Source: a virus
Reading direction: 5' to 3' (one strand)
Virus record (IMG/VR): IMGVR_UViG_3300009506_000135
Span: 1 to 31,346 of that record
Length of the DNA: 31,346 nucleotides
The notes under the pieces were generated by a model. The model ran no database searches. It saw only the letters and a program-made list of their open reading frames with translations, and was not told where the DNA came from. The translations under genes were made by a program, and so were the position numbers. Of this stretch, positions 1 through 6,600 are shown in pieces; within the stretch, counting starts at the first letter, position 1; each line of letters begins with the position of its first letter.

Positions 1-1
1 C

Positions 2-241
2 ATAAGCGTATCAGAGAGAGAAGAGCTCGAGACGCTGTACTACGAGCTGCTGGAGGACTATGCTACGCACATGGACTTCGCAAGGGCGGTGGCTTCCATC
101 ACTGGTCAGGGAGTGTTCTCTGCAAACCAGTACATGGTAGAGCTCAAATGCGTGCGAAGGTTTCACGCCATGAGGTTGCTGAATGCACTTCGTGCGATCA
201 AACAACAAAAGGACGAGACAAATGACGATGACGAGAGATGA
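2..241 (+). CDS. Unknown protein, 5' truncated by window edge (79 residues visible)
   Basis: An open frame runs from base 2 to a TGA at 239-241 with no start inside the window that would include its opening residues, so the N terminus lies upstream. The visible 79 residues are charged and look helical: a Glu-rich opening, a central GQGVFSANQYMVELK stretch, then an Arg/Ala/Leu helix and a very acidic tail ending in DDDER. I do not recognise the family. The next gene starts 20 bases before this stop and its Shine-Dalgarno (AAAGGA, about 208-213) lies inside this coding sequence, which supports this frame as real and translationally linked to its neighbour. Confidence 0.6.
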   Translation: MSVSEREELETLYYELLEDYATHMDFARAVASITGQGVFSANQYMVELKCVRRFHAMRLLNALRAIKQQKDETNDDDER

Positions 242-494
242 GCTTCACCGGAAGTTGGTGGAGATATCGGACGATTGCAAAGACATCATATCGGTGCAGT
301 TTTACCAGCGCGGGAAGAAGCAGCTCATTGTTGTGATATACGAGATGCAGTACAAGAGCCTCGATAACGAACTAAGGTGCTATAGCAGCGACAGCATTAT
401 GAGGGTCCTCAACTTCTTCGATACCGAAGATCGAATCGGAATTGATATGAGTGGAGACAATAGAGAAACCGGTTTGAAGGAGCTGACGCAATGA
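222..494 (+). CDS. Unknown 90-aa protein
   Basis: Small mixed alpha/beta protein of unknown role. I chose ATG 222 over an upstream in-frame ATG at 183 because AAAGGA lies about 8 bases before it, while 183 has no ribosome binding site and would overlap the previous gene by 59 bases. The product opens MTMTRDELHRK, has a strand-like hydrophobic stretch (KKQLIVVIYEMQY, around residues 31-43) and an acidic C-terminal half. It overlaps the next gene by ATGA (491-494), so the two are probably co-translated. No family recognised. Position just upstream of the packaging genes suggests the end of a middle-gene cluster, but nothing in the sequence gives a function. Confidence 0.6.
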   Translation: MTMTRDELHRKLVEISDDCKDIISVQFYQRGKKQLIVVIYEMQYKSLDNELRCYSSDSIMRVLNFFDTEDRIGIDMSGDNRETGLKELTQ

Positions 495-673
495 TGGTAC
501 TGGACCAAGAGAAGTTCGACGAGTTCGTGGAGGGGTTCCTGAAGGTGACGAACCCGGATCCATTCGAGGTTGCGCTGGCTCTCGCGGAGCTGGCTGCAAG
601 CATCGGTCTGGAGTTCGACCCGGCAAACTACATCAACCGATATTACGAGGAGGTGAAAGATGGTGGTCATTGA
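491..673 (+). CDS. Unknown 60-aa acidic protein
   Basis: Starts in an ATGA overlap with the upstream stop. A second ATG at 494 is an alternative start. The product is acidic and helical (DQEKFDEFVEGFLKV then an Ala/Leu-rich EVALALAELAASIGLEF segment) and ends with a Tyr/Glu-rich tail. The last 14 bases overlap the next start at 660. No family recognised. Coupling at both ends and clean open frame support it as a real gene; function unknown. Confidence 0.55.
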   Translation: MMVLDQEKFDEFVEGFLKVTNPDPFEVALALAELAASIGLEFDPANYINRYYEEVKDGGH

Positions 674-857
674 ATATGCGCTGGTGGCGTACCTGTACAA
701 GAGCTGCGGTTGGCCCGGTGGATGCCTCAGCGACTACAGGGTCCTGTCGTACCACACGAGCGAGAAGAAGTGTGAGGAGGAGGAGTCAAGGCAGACAAAC
801 AGGGTGATGGTCGAGTATGAATGCATGCCTGTGTTCAGGGAAAAGCCAAAGCAATAA
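660..857 (+). CDS. Unknown 65-aa protein
   Basis: ATG 660 is preceded by GAGGAGGTG at about 647-655, a strong ribosome binding site. The product begins with a mildly hydrophobic stretch (MVVIEYALVAYLYKS) too short and polar to call a membrane segment, and has three cysteines near residues 16, 22 and 38, then a Glu/Arg-rich half. No family recognised. It is the last gene before the promoter that seems to drive the packaging genes, so it probably ends the preceding transcription unit. Confidence 0.55.
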   Translation: MVVIEYALVAYLYKSCGWPGGCLSDYRVLSYHTSEKKCEEEESRQTNRVMVEYECMPVFREKPKQ

Positions 858-865
858 TCAATTTG

Positions 866-874
866 TGCTATAAT
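866..874 (+). promoter_or_regulatory. Extended -10 promoter upstream of the terminase genes
   Basis: TGCTATAAT at 866-874 is a perfect TATAAT hexamer with the upstream TGn of an extended -10 element. No good -35 hexamer is visible at the expected spacing, which is typical of extended -10 promoters. Transcription would start near 881, about 23 bases before the small terminase ATG at 904. It sits in the 46-bp gap between two genes. Sequence match only; activity is inferred. Confidence 0.5.
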
Positions 875-903
875 CGCTGGTGATACCTTGAAAGGGGAGG
901 CAC

Positions 904-1383
904 ATGGCGACGAAGGCACTTACAGTCAAGCAAGAGAACTTCTGCATCGAGTACGTGAAGTGTGGCAATGCGAGCGAAGCATACCGCAGAGTGTATGATT
1001 CAAAAGGCAATATACACACAGTCAACAGGTCAGCACATGAGCTGATGCAAAACCCCGCCATCACCGCAAGAGTGGAAGAGCTGATGAAAGACTACGGTGC
1101 AAGCGCCGGCAGAGTCATCAAGCGACTCGTCCAAGGAATAGAATTCGACTTCCGCAAGCTGTACCGGGAAGATGGTACGCTGAAGAGGCCAGAAGAGCTT
1201 GACGACGATACCGCCAAGGCTGTCGTGGGAGTCAAGTACGATTCCGACGGGAACCTTGTCGAGTACAAGATCATCGATGTGAAAGGATGCGCCGAGCTCA
1301 TCGGTAAACACCTCAAGCTCTTCACAGACCGTGTCGAGCATGGACTGGATGACGAGCTCGCGGCATGGCTTCAGAAGAGATAG
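904..1383 (+). CDS. terS: Terminase small subunit
   Basis: DNA-packaging recognition subunit: binds the phage packaging site and delivers DNA to the large subunit. The 159-residue length and N-terminal signature (LTVKQENFCIEYVKCGNASE at residues 6-25, followed by AYRRVY) match the terminase_2 small-subunit family with its N-terminal helix-turn-helix. The C-terminal half (KIIDVKGCAELIGKHLKLF) matches the family's conserved tail region. ATG 904 follows AAAGGGGAGG at 891-900 and an extended -10 promoter. The gene overlaps the large terminase by 19 bases, the usual terS-terL order. Confidence is high for the family; the packaging mechanism (cos or pac) cannot be read here. Confidence 0.93.
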   Translation: MATKALTVKQENFCIEYVKCGNASEAYRRVYDSKGNIHTVNRSAHELMQNPAITARVEELMKDYGASAGRVIKRLVQGIEFDFRKLYREDGTLKRPEELDDDTAKAVVGVKYDSDGNLVEYKIIDVKGCAELIGKHLKLFTDRVEHGLDDELAAWLQKR

Positions 1384-2858
1384 ACTACCACTGGCAGTCA
1401 GAGTACCTCGCCGACATCCCGTTCGATACCTTCGCACGCCTGACGCTGCGAGAGCAGGCATACCTCTGCAAATCCACTTTCTCAAACTTCATACGATACG
1501 CCCTTCAGGCCGAGGCCCGTGACGCACAGCAGGCCCAGTTCATCTACGAGATCGACGACGCCTTGGCGACAGGGGAGACGCCGGACATCTCTGTCCGCTC
1601 GGGACACGGCACCGGCAAGACTACGATCCTCTCTTGGGCCATCCTGTACGTTGGCCTCGTCTTCGATGACGTCAAGATCCCGGTAACTGCCCCGGCCGCG
1701 GCACAGCTGGTCAACATGCTCATGCCTGAGGTAAAGAAGTGGCACAAGAAGATGCACCCGTACTTCGCACGCCTCATCGAGCCTCTCACAGAGGATGTGC
1801 GCTTCCACAACGGCAACAAGTGCTTCGCACGTACGGCTCGCAAGGAGAACACGGAGGCGCTCGCCGGTGTGCACGCGACGCTGGTCGTCTACATCATCGA
1901 CGAGGCATCGGGTGTCGATCAGAGGATCTTCGAGGTCATCGAGGGTGCTCTCACCGGCAACTACCTTCGCCTGATGGCATCCAACCCAACCAAGACAACT
2001 GGCACGTTCTACGACAGCCACAAACGCAACCGTAAGCACTACCGCACGGTGCACATGGACTCGGAGAAGAGCGCGAACGTAAAGAAGAGCTGGGTCAGGA
2101 TGATGGAGGACAAATACGGCCGCGATAGCAGCGTCTTCGCAGTGCGCGTCAAGGGTGAGTTCCCAGATACGACGACCGACGCCATCATACCCATGGCCAC
2201 CATCGAGGCAGCGACAGAGCGCGAACAGTACAACACCTTCGGCGCTGAGGTGTGGGGTGTCGACTATGCGGACGAGGGCGACGACCGCACCATCCTCGTT
2301 CGACGCAAGGGCAACTACTTCTACCAGAAGGACGAGTGCCCGGTAACGGGAGCGCACCGGCAGATCCAGACCGCGGCATGGCTCAACGTGGAGTTCCTGC
2401 GTGCACGTATCGCCGGCAGAGCTCCCCGCATGATCTTCGTGGACGCCATCGGGGAAGGGAGCGGACTTGTCTCTGCGCTACGCACCTACCCGGACATCCC
2501 GGTCATGCCCGTCAAGGGGTCCAACGCAGCCACCAACAGGGCTGTCTACTTCAACAAACGCACGGAGCTCTACTACCGGCTCAAGGAAGCTCTGGAGGAC
2601 GAGGGACGCATGTTCAACGATGACGAGGCTGTGGAAGAGTGTGCAGCCCAGCGCTTCGAGTTCTCACCACAAGGCCTGCTCAAGGCTATCCGCAAAGAGG
2701 TCATCAAGGACGAGCTGGGGAGATCCCCGGACATCTCGGACGCCATGGCCCTCACCTGTGAGACCAAATACCCTGCTGCAAGCCCGGACATCGATGAGCT
2801 CAACGACCCTGACTTCATGAGTCAGATGAACGCGAACGAGGCGCACCCATCATGGTAA
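1365..2858 (+). CDS. terL: Terminase large subunit
   Basis: Packaging motor ATPase and nuclease, 497 residues. Visible motifs: Walker A SGHGTGKTT (79-87), Walker B LVVYIIDE with the catalytic Glu at 180, and a coupling-type motif MASNPT (204-209). The RNase H-like nuclease half carries acidic residues in VWGVDYADEGDDRT (Asp 300), MIFVDAIGEG (Asp 360) and SPDISDA (Asp 456/459), the expected three clusters. The start at 1365 lies inside terS and has no strong ribosome binding site, so translation probably depends on coupling. The gene is intact and full length. It acts at the portal vertex together with the small subunit and the portal gene downstream. Confidence 0.96.
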   Translation: MASEEIDYHWQSEYLADIPFDTFARLTLREQAYLCKSTFSNFIRYALQAEARDAQQAQFIYEIDDALATGETPDISVRSGHGTGKTTILSWAILYVGLVFDDVKIPVTAPAAAQLVNMLMPEVKKWHKKMHPYFARLIEPLTEDVRFHNGNKCFARTARKENTEALAGVHATLVVYIIDEASGVDQRIFEVIEGALTGNYLRLMASNPTKTTGTFYDSHKRNRKHYRTVHMDSEKSANVKKSWVRMMEDKYGRDSSVFAVRVKGEFPDTTTDAIIPMATIEAATEREQYNTFGAEVWGVDYADEGDDRTILVRRKGNYFYQKDECPVTGAHRQIQTAAWLNVEFLRARIAGRAPRMIFVDAIGEGSGLVSALRTYPDIPVMPVKGSNAATNRAVYFNKRTELYYRLKEALEDEGRMFNDDEAVEECAAQRFEFSPQGLLKAIRKEVIKDELGRSPDISDAMALTCETKYPAASPDIDELNDPDFMSQMNANEAHPSW

Positions 2859-3142
2859 ACGGTAGAGAGATGAATTTCATACTGCTCCTCGCGGTATGCG
2901 ATAATGACATCTTCAAAGCTCTGGAGATAGCGCGAAAGCATAATGGGCTGAAGATCACAATGGCAGCGAAGACGGTGGAGCGCATCCTGATGGAGCTCCT
3001 GATGAACCTTGGATGGAGTGACGACAGGATTGTAGAGTCCATGTTCGACAAGCTGGGCAAGGAAGAGAAGAAGACGGCACGCAGACGTGTGACGCTGCTT
3101 CGACACAGATTAGAAAGGAGACACCTTGACGGACAAAGATAA
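2852..3142 (+). CDS. Unknown 96-aa protein between terL and portal
   Basis: Small basic helical protein of unknown function. ATG 2852 overlaps the terL stop; an in-frame ATG at 2870 is an alternative start, and neither has a strong ribosome binding site. The product has a hydrophobic opening (MNFILLLAVCDNDIFKALEIARKHNG), a segment that could be a helix-turn-helix (KTVERILMELLMNLGWSDDR) and a very basic C terminus rich in Arg and His. Its 3' end overlaps the portal start by 17 bases. A basic, possibly DNA-contacting protein in this slot could belong to packaging or to the portal vertex, but that is only positional inference. Confidence 0.65.
   Translation: MVNGREMNFILLLAVCDNDIFKALEIARKHNGLKITMAAKTVERILMELLMNLGWSDDRIVESMFDKLGKEEKKTARRRVTLLRHRLERRHLDGQR
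3114..3120 (+). promoter_or_regulatory. Ribosome binding site that fixes the portal TTG start
   Basis: AAAGGAG at 3114-3120, five bases before TTG 3126. No ATG in the portal frame lies near the N terminus, so this site decides the unusual TTG start. Confidence 0.75.
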
Positions 3143-4742
3143 GACGCAGATCCTCGCGCTCAGAGACGAGGCAAAGAAGGGATTCGATAAACACAGGACG
3201 GACTTCCAGACGCTGGAGTCAGGACTGCTGTCGATCATCGACGAGGGGAAGCGCACATCGCTGAAGCTCAGACGCAAATCAACACTCAATCCACAGCTGA
3301 TCAAACCAAAGGTGGACAGCGTGACGCGAGACATCATGAGATCGTTTTTCGGACAGGGGCAGCTCGCAGAGATCCAGCCTGAGAGCCCGGACGACGAAAG
3401 GGACGTGAAGATCTCAGAGATCCTGTCCATGGAGCTCAAGGACTTCTCCCGGGACGAGAAGCTGTACTTCCGGGTCAAGCCTATCATCAAGAACGCGCTT
3501 ACCTACGGAACCGTCGTGACGAAGGTATACTACGACACGAAGTCGGAGAAGGTCAAGGTAGAGAAGTGCCGGCTCAACGAGGTGTATCTCGACTCGAAGG
3601 CAGCAGGCCCGTTCGACATCAAGTACCTAGTGCACCGCATTGACTCCATGACCATCTCCGAACTCAAGTCGGCATATCCCAAGCACAAAGCGAAGATAGA
3701 CTGGACATCGTACGTCGGCGACACGCTCGAGGTGGCAAAGGACGAGCTCGAGGATGACGATATCGGTGACTACCAGCGCGTGGAGATCGTAGAGGTCTAC
3801 CGCCTCAAGGGCAAGAACTGGTACGTCTCAACGCTTATCGGTGACGAGTTCCTGAGAGACGACGTGCTGCTCAGGGACGGCCTTCCGTTCATCGTATCCC
3901 CGGTGGAGGAACAGTTCGTCCTGATGGATGAGACGCCTGTGCGTGCATATGGCGACCCGTTCATCGCGCCGCTCATCCCGATACAGGAGGAGTACGTCAT
4001 CAGGCGTAACCAGACCATCGACGCGATCGACCTTCAGCTCAACCCCCGGATCATCACCACCCCGCACAGCGGACTGCGTGACGAGGACCTGAACTCCAAC
4101 CGAAAGAAGCTCGTTGTCGACGAGATGGGCAACTTCGAGGTGCTGCCGGCACCGACCATCTCCGAAGCGCTGCTGGATACATCGCTGCTCGATCAGGAGG
4201 CAGAGGCGATCTCAGGCGTCTCCAAGTACAGCCAAGGCGTATCGACCGACCAGAACAAGTCCAAGACCAAGGGCGAGGCGATGATCCTCGACGCTCGCAG
4301 CTCTGCTGTGGTGGACGACCTGACCCGTGCGATCAACGAGACGTTCTTCAGACCGCTTATCGTACGCATCATCAACCTGACCTACAAGTACAAGCCTTCA
4401 GGCAACTTTGCCGGAACGGACAGGACAAAACCGCTTCGCCAGAAGATCATCATCGACGTCGGTATGGGCTCCTCCAACAAAGAGGTGCAGATCCAGAACG
4501 TCGACAGCGCCATCGAGACCATCACGGCTCGAATGGGAATGCTGCAGCCTATGGGCATGATGCCTGACGGTGCCACCCCCATCCCGAACGACAGGGTACC
4601 GATGTATGACGCCATCCTAGACGAGCTGGTCAAAGAGAAGCTCAAGCTCCTCGGCAAGAACAGCATCGTAGAGACGATGGAGGAACATGAAAAGATGCGC
4701 GAAGAAGCGCAATCCCAAACGCAAGGAGGAATTAACGTATGA
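3126..4742 (+). CDS. Portal protein (podovirus type), TTG start
   Basis: Forms the dodecameric ring at one capsid vertex through which DNA is packaged and ejected. The 538-residue length, position after terL, and composition fit podovirus portals: a basic N-terminal helical region, a wing/clip region around residues 100-290, a PLIPIQEEYVIRRNQTIDAI stem-like segment (about 279-298), a GVSKYSQGVSTDQNKSKTKG tract (about 364-383), the following INETFFRPLIVRIINL helix, and a Gln/Glu-rich C-terminal barrel-like tail. It starts at TTG 3126, set by AAAGGAG. Its stop overlaps the next ATG (ATGA, 4739-4742). I recognise the family pattern rather than a close named homologue. Confidence 0.88.
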   Translation: MTDKDKTQILALRDEAKKGFDKHRTDFQTLESGLLSIIDEGKRTSLKLRRKSTLNPQLIKPKVDSVTRDIMRSFFGQGQLAEIQPESPDDERDVKISEILSMELKDFSRDEKLYFRVKPIIKNALTYGTVVTKVYYDTKSEKVKVEKCRLNEVYLDSKAAGPFDIKYLVHRIDSMTISELKSAYPKHKAKIDWTSYVGDTLEVAKDELEDDDIGDYQRVEIVEVYRLKGKNWYVSTLIGDEFLRDDVLLRDGLPFIVSPVEEQFVLMDETPVRAYGDPFIAPLIPIQEEYVIRRNQTIDAIDLQLNPRIITTPHSGLRDEDLNSNRKKLVVDEMGNFEVLPAPTISEALLDTSLLDQEAEAISGVSKYSQGVSTDQNKSKTKGEAMILDARSSAVVDDLTRAINETFFRPLIVRIINLTYKYKPSGNFAGTDRTKPLRQKIIIDVGMGSSNKEVQIQNVDSAIETITARMGMLQPMGMMPDGATPIPNDRVPMYDAILDELVKEKLKLLGKNSIVETMEEHEKMREEAQSQTQGGINV

Positions 4743-5077
4743 TTGCACAACCCGAAAAAGACAATGTGGCCCTGATAGCAGAGGGGGCCGAGGACAAGAA
4801 GAAGCTGGCCGAGAAGATCATGCTGAAGGAGGCGTTCGCACACCTTACTGAGAGCGACGTCTGGAAGGTGATCGCCAACAACCTGAACAAGGAATACGAC
4901 AACAACATGAAGGTCACGTTCACTGCACAGTCCGAGCGAGAGATCGCATGGGCGGTACAGCGCAACGCCGGCCTGTCGTACGCCATCACCCTACCGGACA
5001 AGATCATGAAGGCGTTGGCCACAGAGATCGCTGATCTGGAAGGGCGAATCGCAGAAAAGGAGGACGCAAATGCTTAA
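4739..5077 (+). CDS. Unknown 112-aa helical protein downstream of portal
   Basis: Starts in an ATGA overlap with the portal stop, with AAGGAGG close upstream. The product is charged and mostly helical: Lys/Glu-rich first third, a middle with LTESDVWKVIANNLNKEYD, and a C-terminal coiled-coil-like helix (ATEIADLEGRIAEKED). No family recognised. It sits in a group of four small genes between portal and scaffold that are all coupled, which suggests head-assembly or minor capsid roles, but no function is visible. Confidence 0.7.
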   Translation: MIAQPEKDNVALIAEGAEDKKKLAEKIMLKEAFAHLTESDVWKVIANNLNKEYDNNMKVTFTAQSEREIAWAVQRNAGLSYAITLPDKIMKALATEIADLEGRIAEKEDANA

Positions 5078-5177
5078 GGCAAGCGGAAACACAATGATCA
5101 AGCCCTCTATCAGGGGCGCAAACGGCGGAGGCCGCGGACGCGGCGGCAAAGGTAACAAAAAAGGATGCAAGAAATGA
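5070..5177 (+). CDS. Tiny 35-aa Gly/Lys/Arg-rich basic protein
   Basis: A 35-codon gene, easily missed because of its size. ATG 5070 is preceded by a perfect AAGGAGG at 5057-5063 with six bases of spacing. It overlaps the upstream stop (5075-5077) and its own TGA (5175-5177) overlaps the next ATG in ATGA. The product has 10 glycines, 7 lysines and 3 arginines, no acidic residue, one Cys near the end, and an RGG-like core GGGRGRGGKG. Such composition fits a flexible nucleic-acid-binding peptide. Ribosome binding site and coupling at both ends support translation; function is inference. Confidence 0.7.
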   Translation: MLKASGNTMIKPSIRGANGGGRGRGGKGNKKGCKK

Positions 5178-5740
5178 AAAAGCTCTACTTCAAAGTCTCA
5201 CTGGTTGAGATCGTAGCCACCAAAGGTGAGTACGTGTACTTCAAGCGCTTCGGCGCCCCGGCAAACGAAGAGCCGGTACGCATGTTGAAAGAGGACTTCA
5301 ATGCACAATACACGGAGAAAAAAGACGAACCTGAGGTTGCTGATACACCGGAATCCGGTGAGATCCAAGCCATTGAGCCTGTACCGGCAGCTGCTGGTCC
5401 AGAGACAGCGTCGAATGAGCATCTGGAAGTGGGGGCTGGCTCAGAAGTGCTCGATATTCATCCACCGTCGGGACCTGAGCCTGAGGCAGCAGGTGATCCT
5501 GTGGAGGGTGAAGTCCAAGGCGAGGATGAGGAGGAGTTCAAGCCGCTCCCTATTCACCTCATTGCAGAGATCCGCGAAGTCGGGGCGCGTACAGGCGCTG
5601 AGGACCTGAGAACCCTGTGCAATCAGGCCAACATCGAGTACGAGAACCGTTCACAGGCTCTGAAGGCGCTGCGCGAACTGGCCGACCGGTCAGCAGAGTG
5701 GCTCGAGAAGCAGCCGATTGAAGAGGAGGAAGAGGCATGA
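5174..5740 (+). CDS. Unknown 188-aa protein with acidic, Pro-rich linker
   Basis: I chose ATG 5174 over the in-frame ATG at 5165 because AAAAAAGGA (5157-5165) gives correct spacing to 5174 and would sit directly against 5165. The N-terminal 50 residues look beta-rich (MKKLYFKVSLVEIVATKGEY). Residues about 50-120 are an acidic, Pro/Glu/Ala-rich disordered linker. The C-terminal 65 residues (PIHLIAEIREVGARTG onward) form a compact helical domain with a SQALKALRELA helix, reminiscent of SAP/HeH-type small helical folds, followed by an EEEEEA tail. It lies between portal and scaffold. No family assigned with confidence. Confidence 0.7.
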   Translation: MKKLYFKVSLVEIVATKGEYVYFKRFGAPANEEPVRMLKEDFNAQYTEKKDEPEVADTPESGEIQAIEPVPAAAGPETASNEHLEVGAGSEVLDIHPPSGPEPEAAGDPVEGEVQGEDEEEFKPLPIHLIAEIREVGARTGAEDLRTLCNQANIEYENRSQALKALRELADRSAEWLEKQPIEEEEEA

Positions 5741-6024
5741 AGAACAAAAGAATAGTCATGGGGATCGGTTCACGTTGCGTCGATAGTGCGGCCAAATCAG
5801 AGACGTGTGAGCGCGACCTGAAAGTTGACCTTAAGTGGGCTAAGCAGCGCCTGAAGGCGATCCGCAAGGCAGAGGAGGGCTTCAACGCTCTTCGCGCTGT
5901 CGGCGTTGATGCAATCGGGTGGGAAAAAGGTTTCACGATCATCGGAGAGCTGACCGTGATGAGAGACGAGGCTGAGGCCAGACTGGCCGAGCTCAGGAAA
6001 CAGATAAAAGCCAAAGGAGAATAA
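5737..6024 (+). CDS. Unknown 95-aa basic helical protein
   Basis: ATGA overlap with the upstream gene and a strong AGGAGGA site at about 5724-5730. The product is basic, with two cysteines in the first 25 residues, then two predicted long helices (LKWAKQRLKAIRKAEEGFN and RDEAEARLAELRKQIKAK) that could pair as a coiled-coil hairpin. It ends one base before the scaffold start. No family recognised. The position suggests a head-assembly accessory, but no function can be read. Confidence 0.65.
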   Translation: MKNKRIVMGIGSRCVDSAAKSETCERDLKVDLKWAKQRLKAIRKAEEGFNALRAVGVDAIGWEKGFTIIGELTVMRDEAEARLAELRKQIKAKGE

Positions 6025-6025
6025 G

Positions 6026-6517
6026 ATGGCAATGTCACCAGAAGAGATGGCTGCGATGCAGCAGCATTTGCAGGAACAAGGTGGGCAGGTCCCGGCATCA
6101 CAACAGATGCCAGACGCAAGCCCTCAGGAGCCGGACCCGGCACAGCTGGCAGAAGCAGAGCGGATCCTCGGGCTAGACGTGGTCAAGCAGCAGCTCGCAC
6201 AGATGCAGCAGGGCGCGATGCTTGAGAAGATCTCCGCGAAGTACCCTGACGTTCCGATGGATAAAGCCATGGAGGAGCTCGCCAAGTATGAAGAGAAGGA
6301 CCCGGCGATGGCTGCCAACATTCGCGGAAGCGAGGCAGGTCTCGAGATGTTCTTCAAGGGCCTGAACGCCGATGTGCGCCCTACCGCGAAGCCAGACGCG
6401 ATCACGGACAGCGGAGACAACGGCGGGGCTGAAGCACGCGATACAATCAAAGAAAGGCTCGACACCGGCAAAAAAGTAACGGATGTCCAGCTTGGAGAGT
6501 ACATTCTGGGCTCATAA
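6026..6517 (+). CDS. Probable capsid scaffolding protein
   Basis: 163 residues, directly upstream of the major capsid gene, the usual scaffold position. Composition fits scaffolds: Met/Gln/Glu/Ala-rich, helical, low in aromatics, with a Gln/Pro-rich disordered N-terminal region and helices around LAEAERILGLDVVKQQLAQM and MDKAMEELAKYEEKDPAMA. The C-terminal 60 residues are polar with a KKVTDVQLGEYILG end. AAAGGAGA just before ATG 6026 is a good ribosome binding site. No protease motif is visible, so a protease-scaffold fusion is unlikely. Assignment rests on position and composition, not on a recognised domain. Confidence 0.6.
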   Translation: MAMSPEEMAAMQQHLQEQGGQVPASQQMPDASPQEPDPAQLAEAERILGLDVVKQQLAQMQQGAMLEKISAKYPDVPMDKAMEELAKYEEKDPAMAANIRGSEAGLEMFFKGLNADVRPTAKPDAITDSGDNGGAEARDTIKERLDTGKKVTDVQLGEYILGS

Positions 6518-6527
6518 CGCGCCCAGA
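6505..6527 (+). terminator. Hairpin over the scaffold stop codon, possible weak terminator
   Basis: TCTGGGC (6505-6511) and GCCCAGA (6521-6527) form a perfect 7-bp stem with a 9-base loop containing the scaffold TAA. It is followed by TACATTTTGCCTATTGTTTT, which is T-rich but interrupted, so termination would be weak. It may separate scaffold from capsid expression or protect an mRNA end. Confidence 0.4.
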
Positions 6528-6600
6528 TACATTTTGCCTATTGTTTTAGCACCCTACTAATTGCGAAGATTAGGATGAAACTTTTTCATAAGGGGTTACC
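6528..6600 (+). promoter_or_regulatory. Leader of the major capsid gene, possible promoter and small hairpin
   Basis: This AT-rich gap is the longest in the window. It holds a perfect inverted repeat ATGAAA-CTT-TTTCAT (6575-6589), directly followed by the ribosome binding site AAGGGG (6590-6595) and ATG 6601. TTGCCT (6534-6539) and TACTAA (6555-6560) are 15 bases apart and could be a weak promoter. A separate signal for the most abundant structural protein is plausible, but the matches are poor. Confidence 0.35.

Noticed and set aside
1482-2357. A 291-codon open frame on the - strand opposite the large terminase
   Set aside because: It mirrors the terL codons, has no ribosome binding site, and terL has full Walker and nuclease motifs on the + strand. 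It is a shadow frame.
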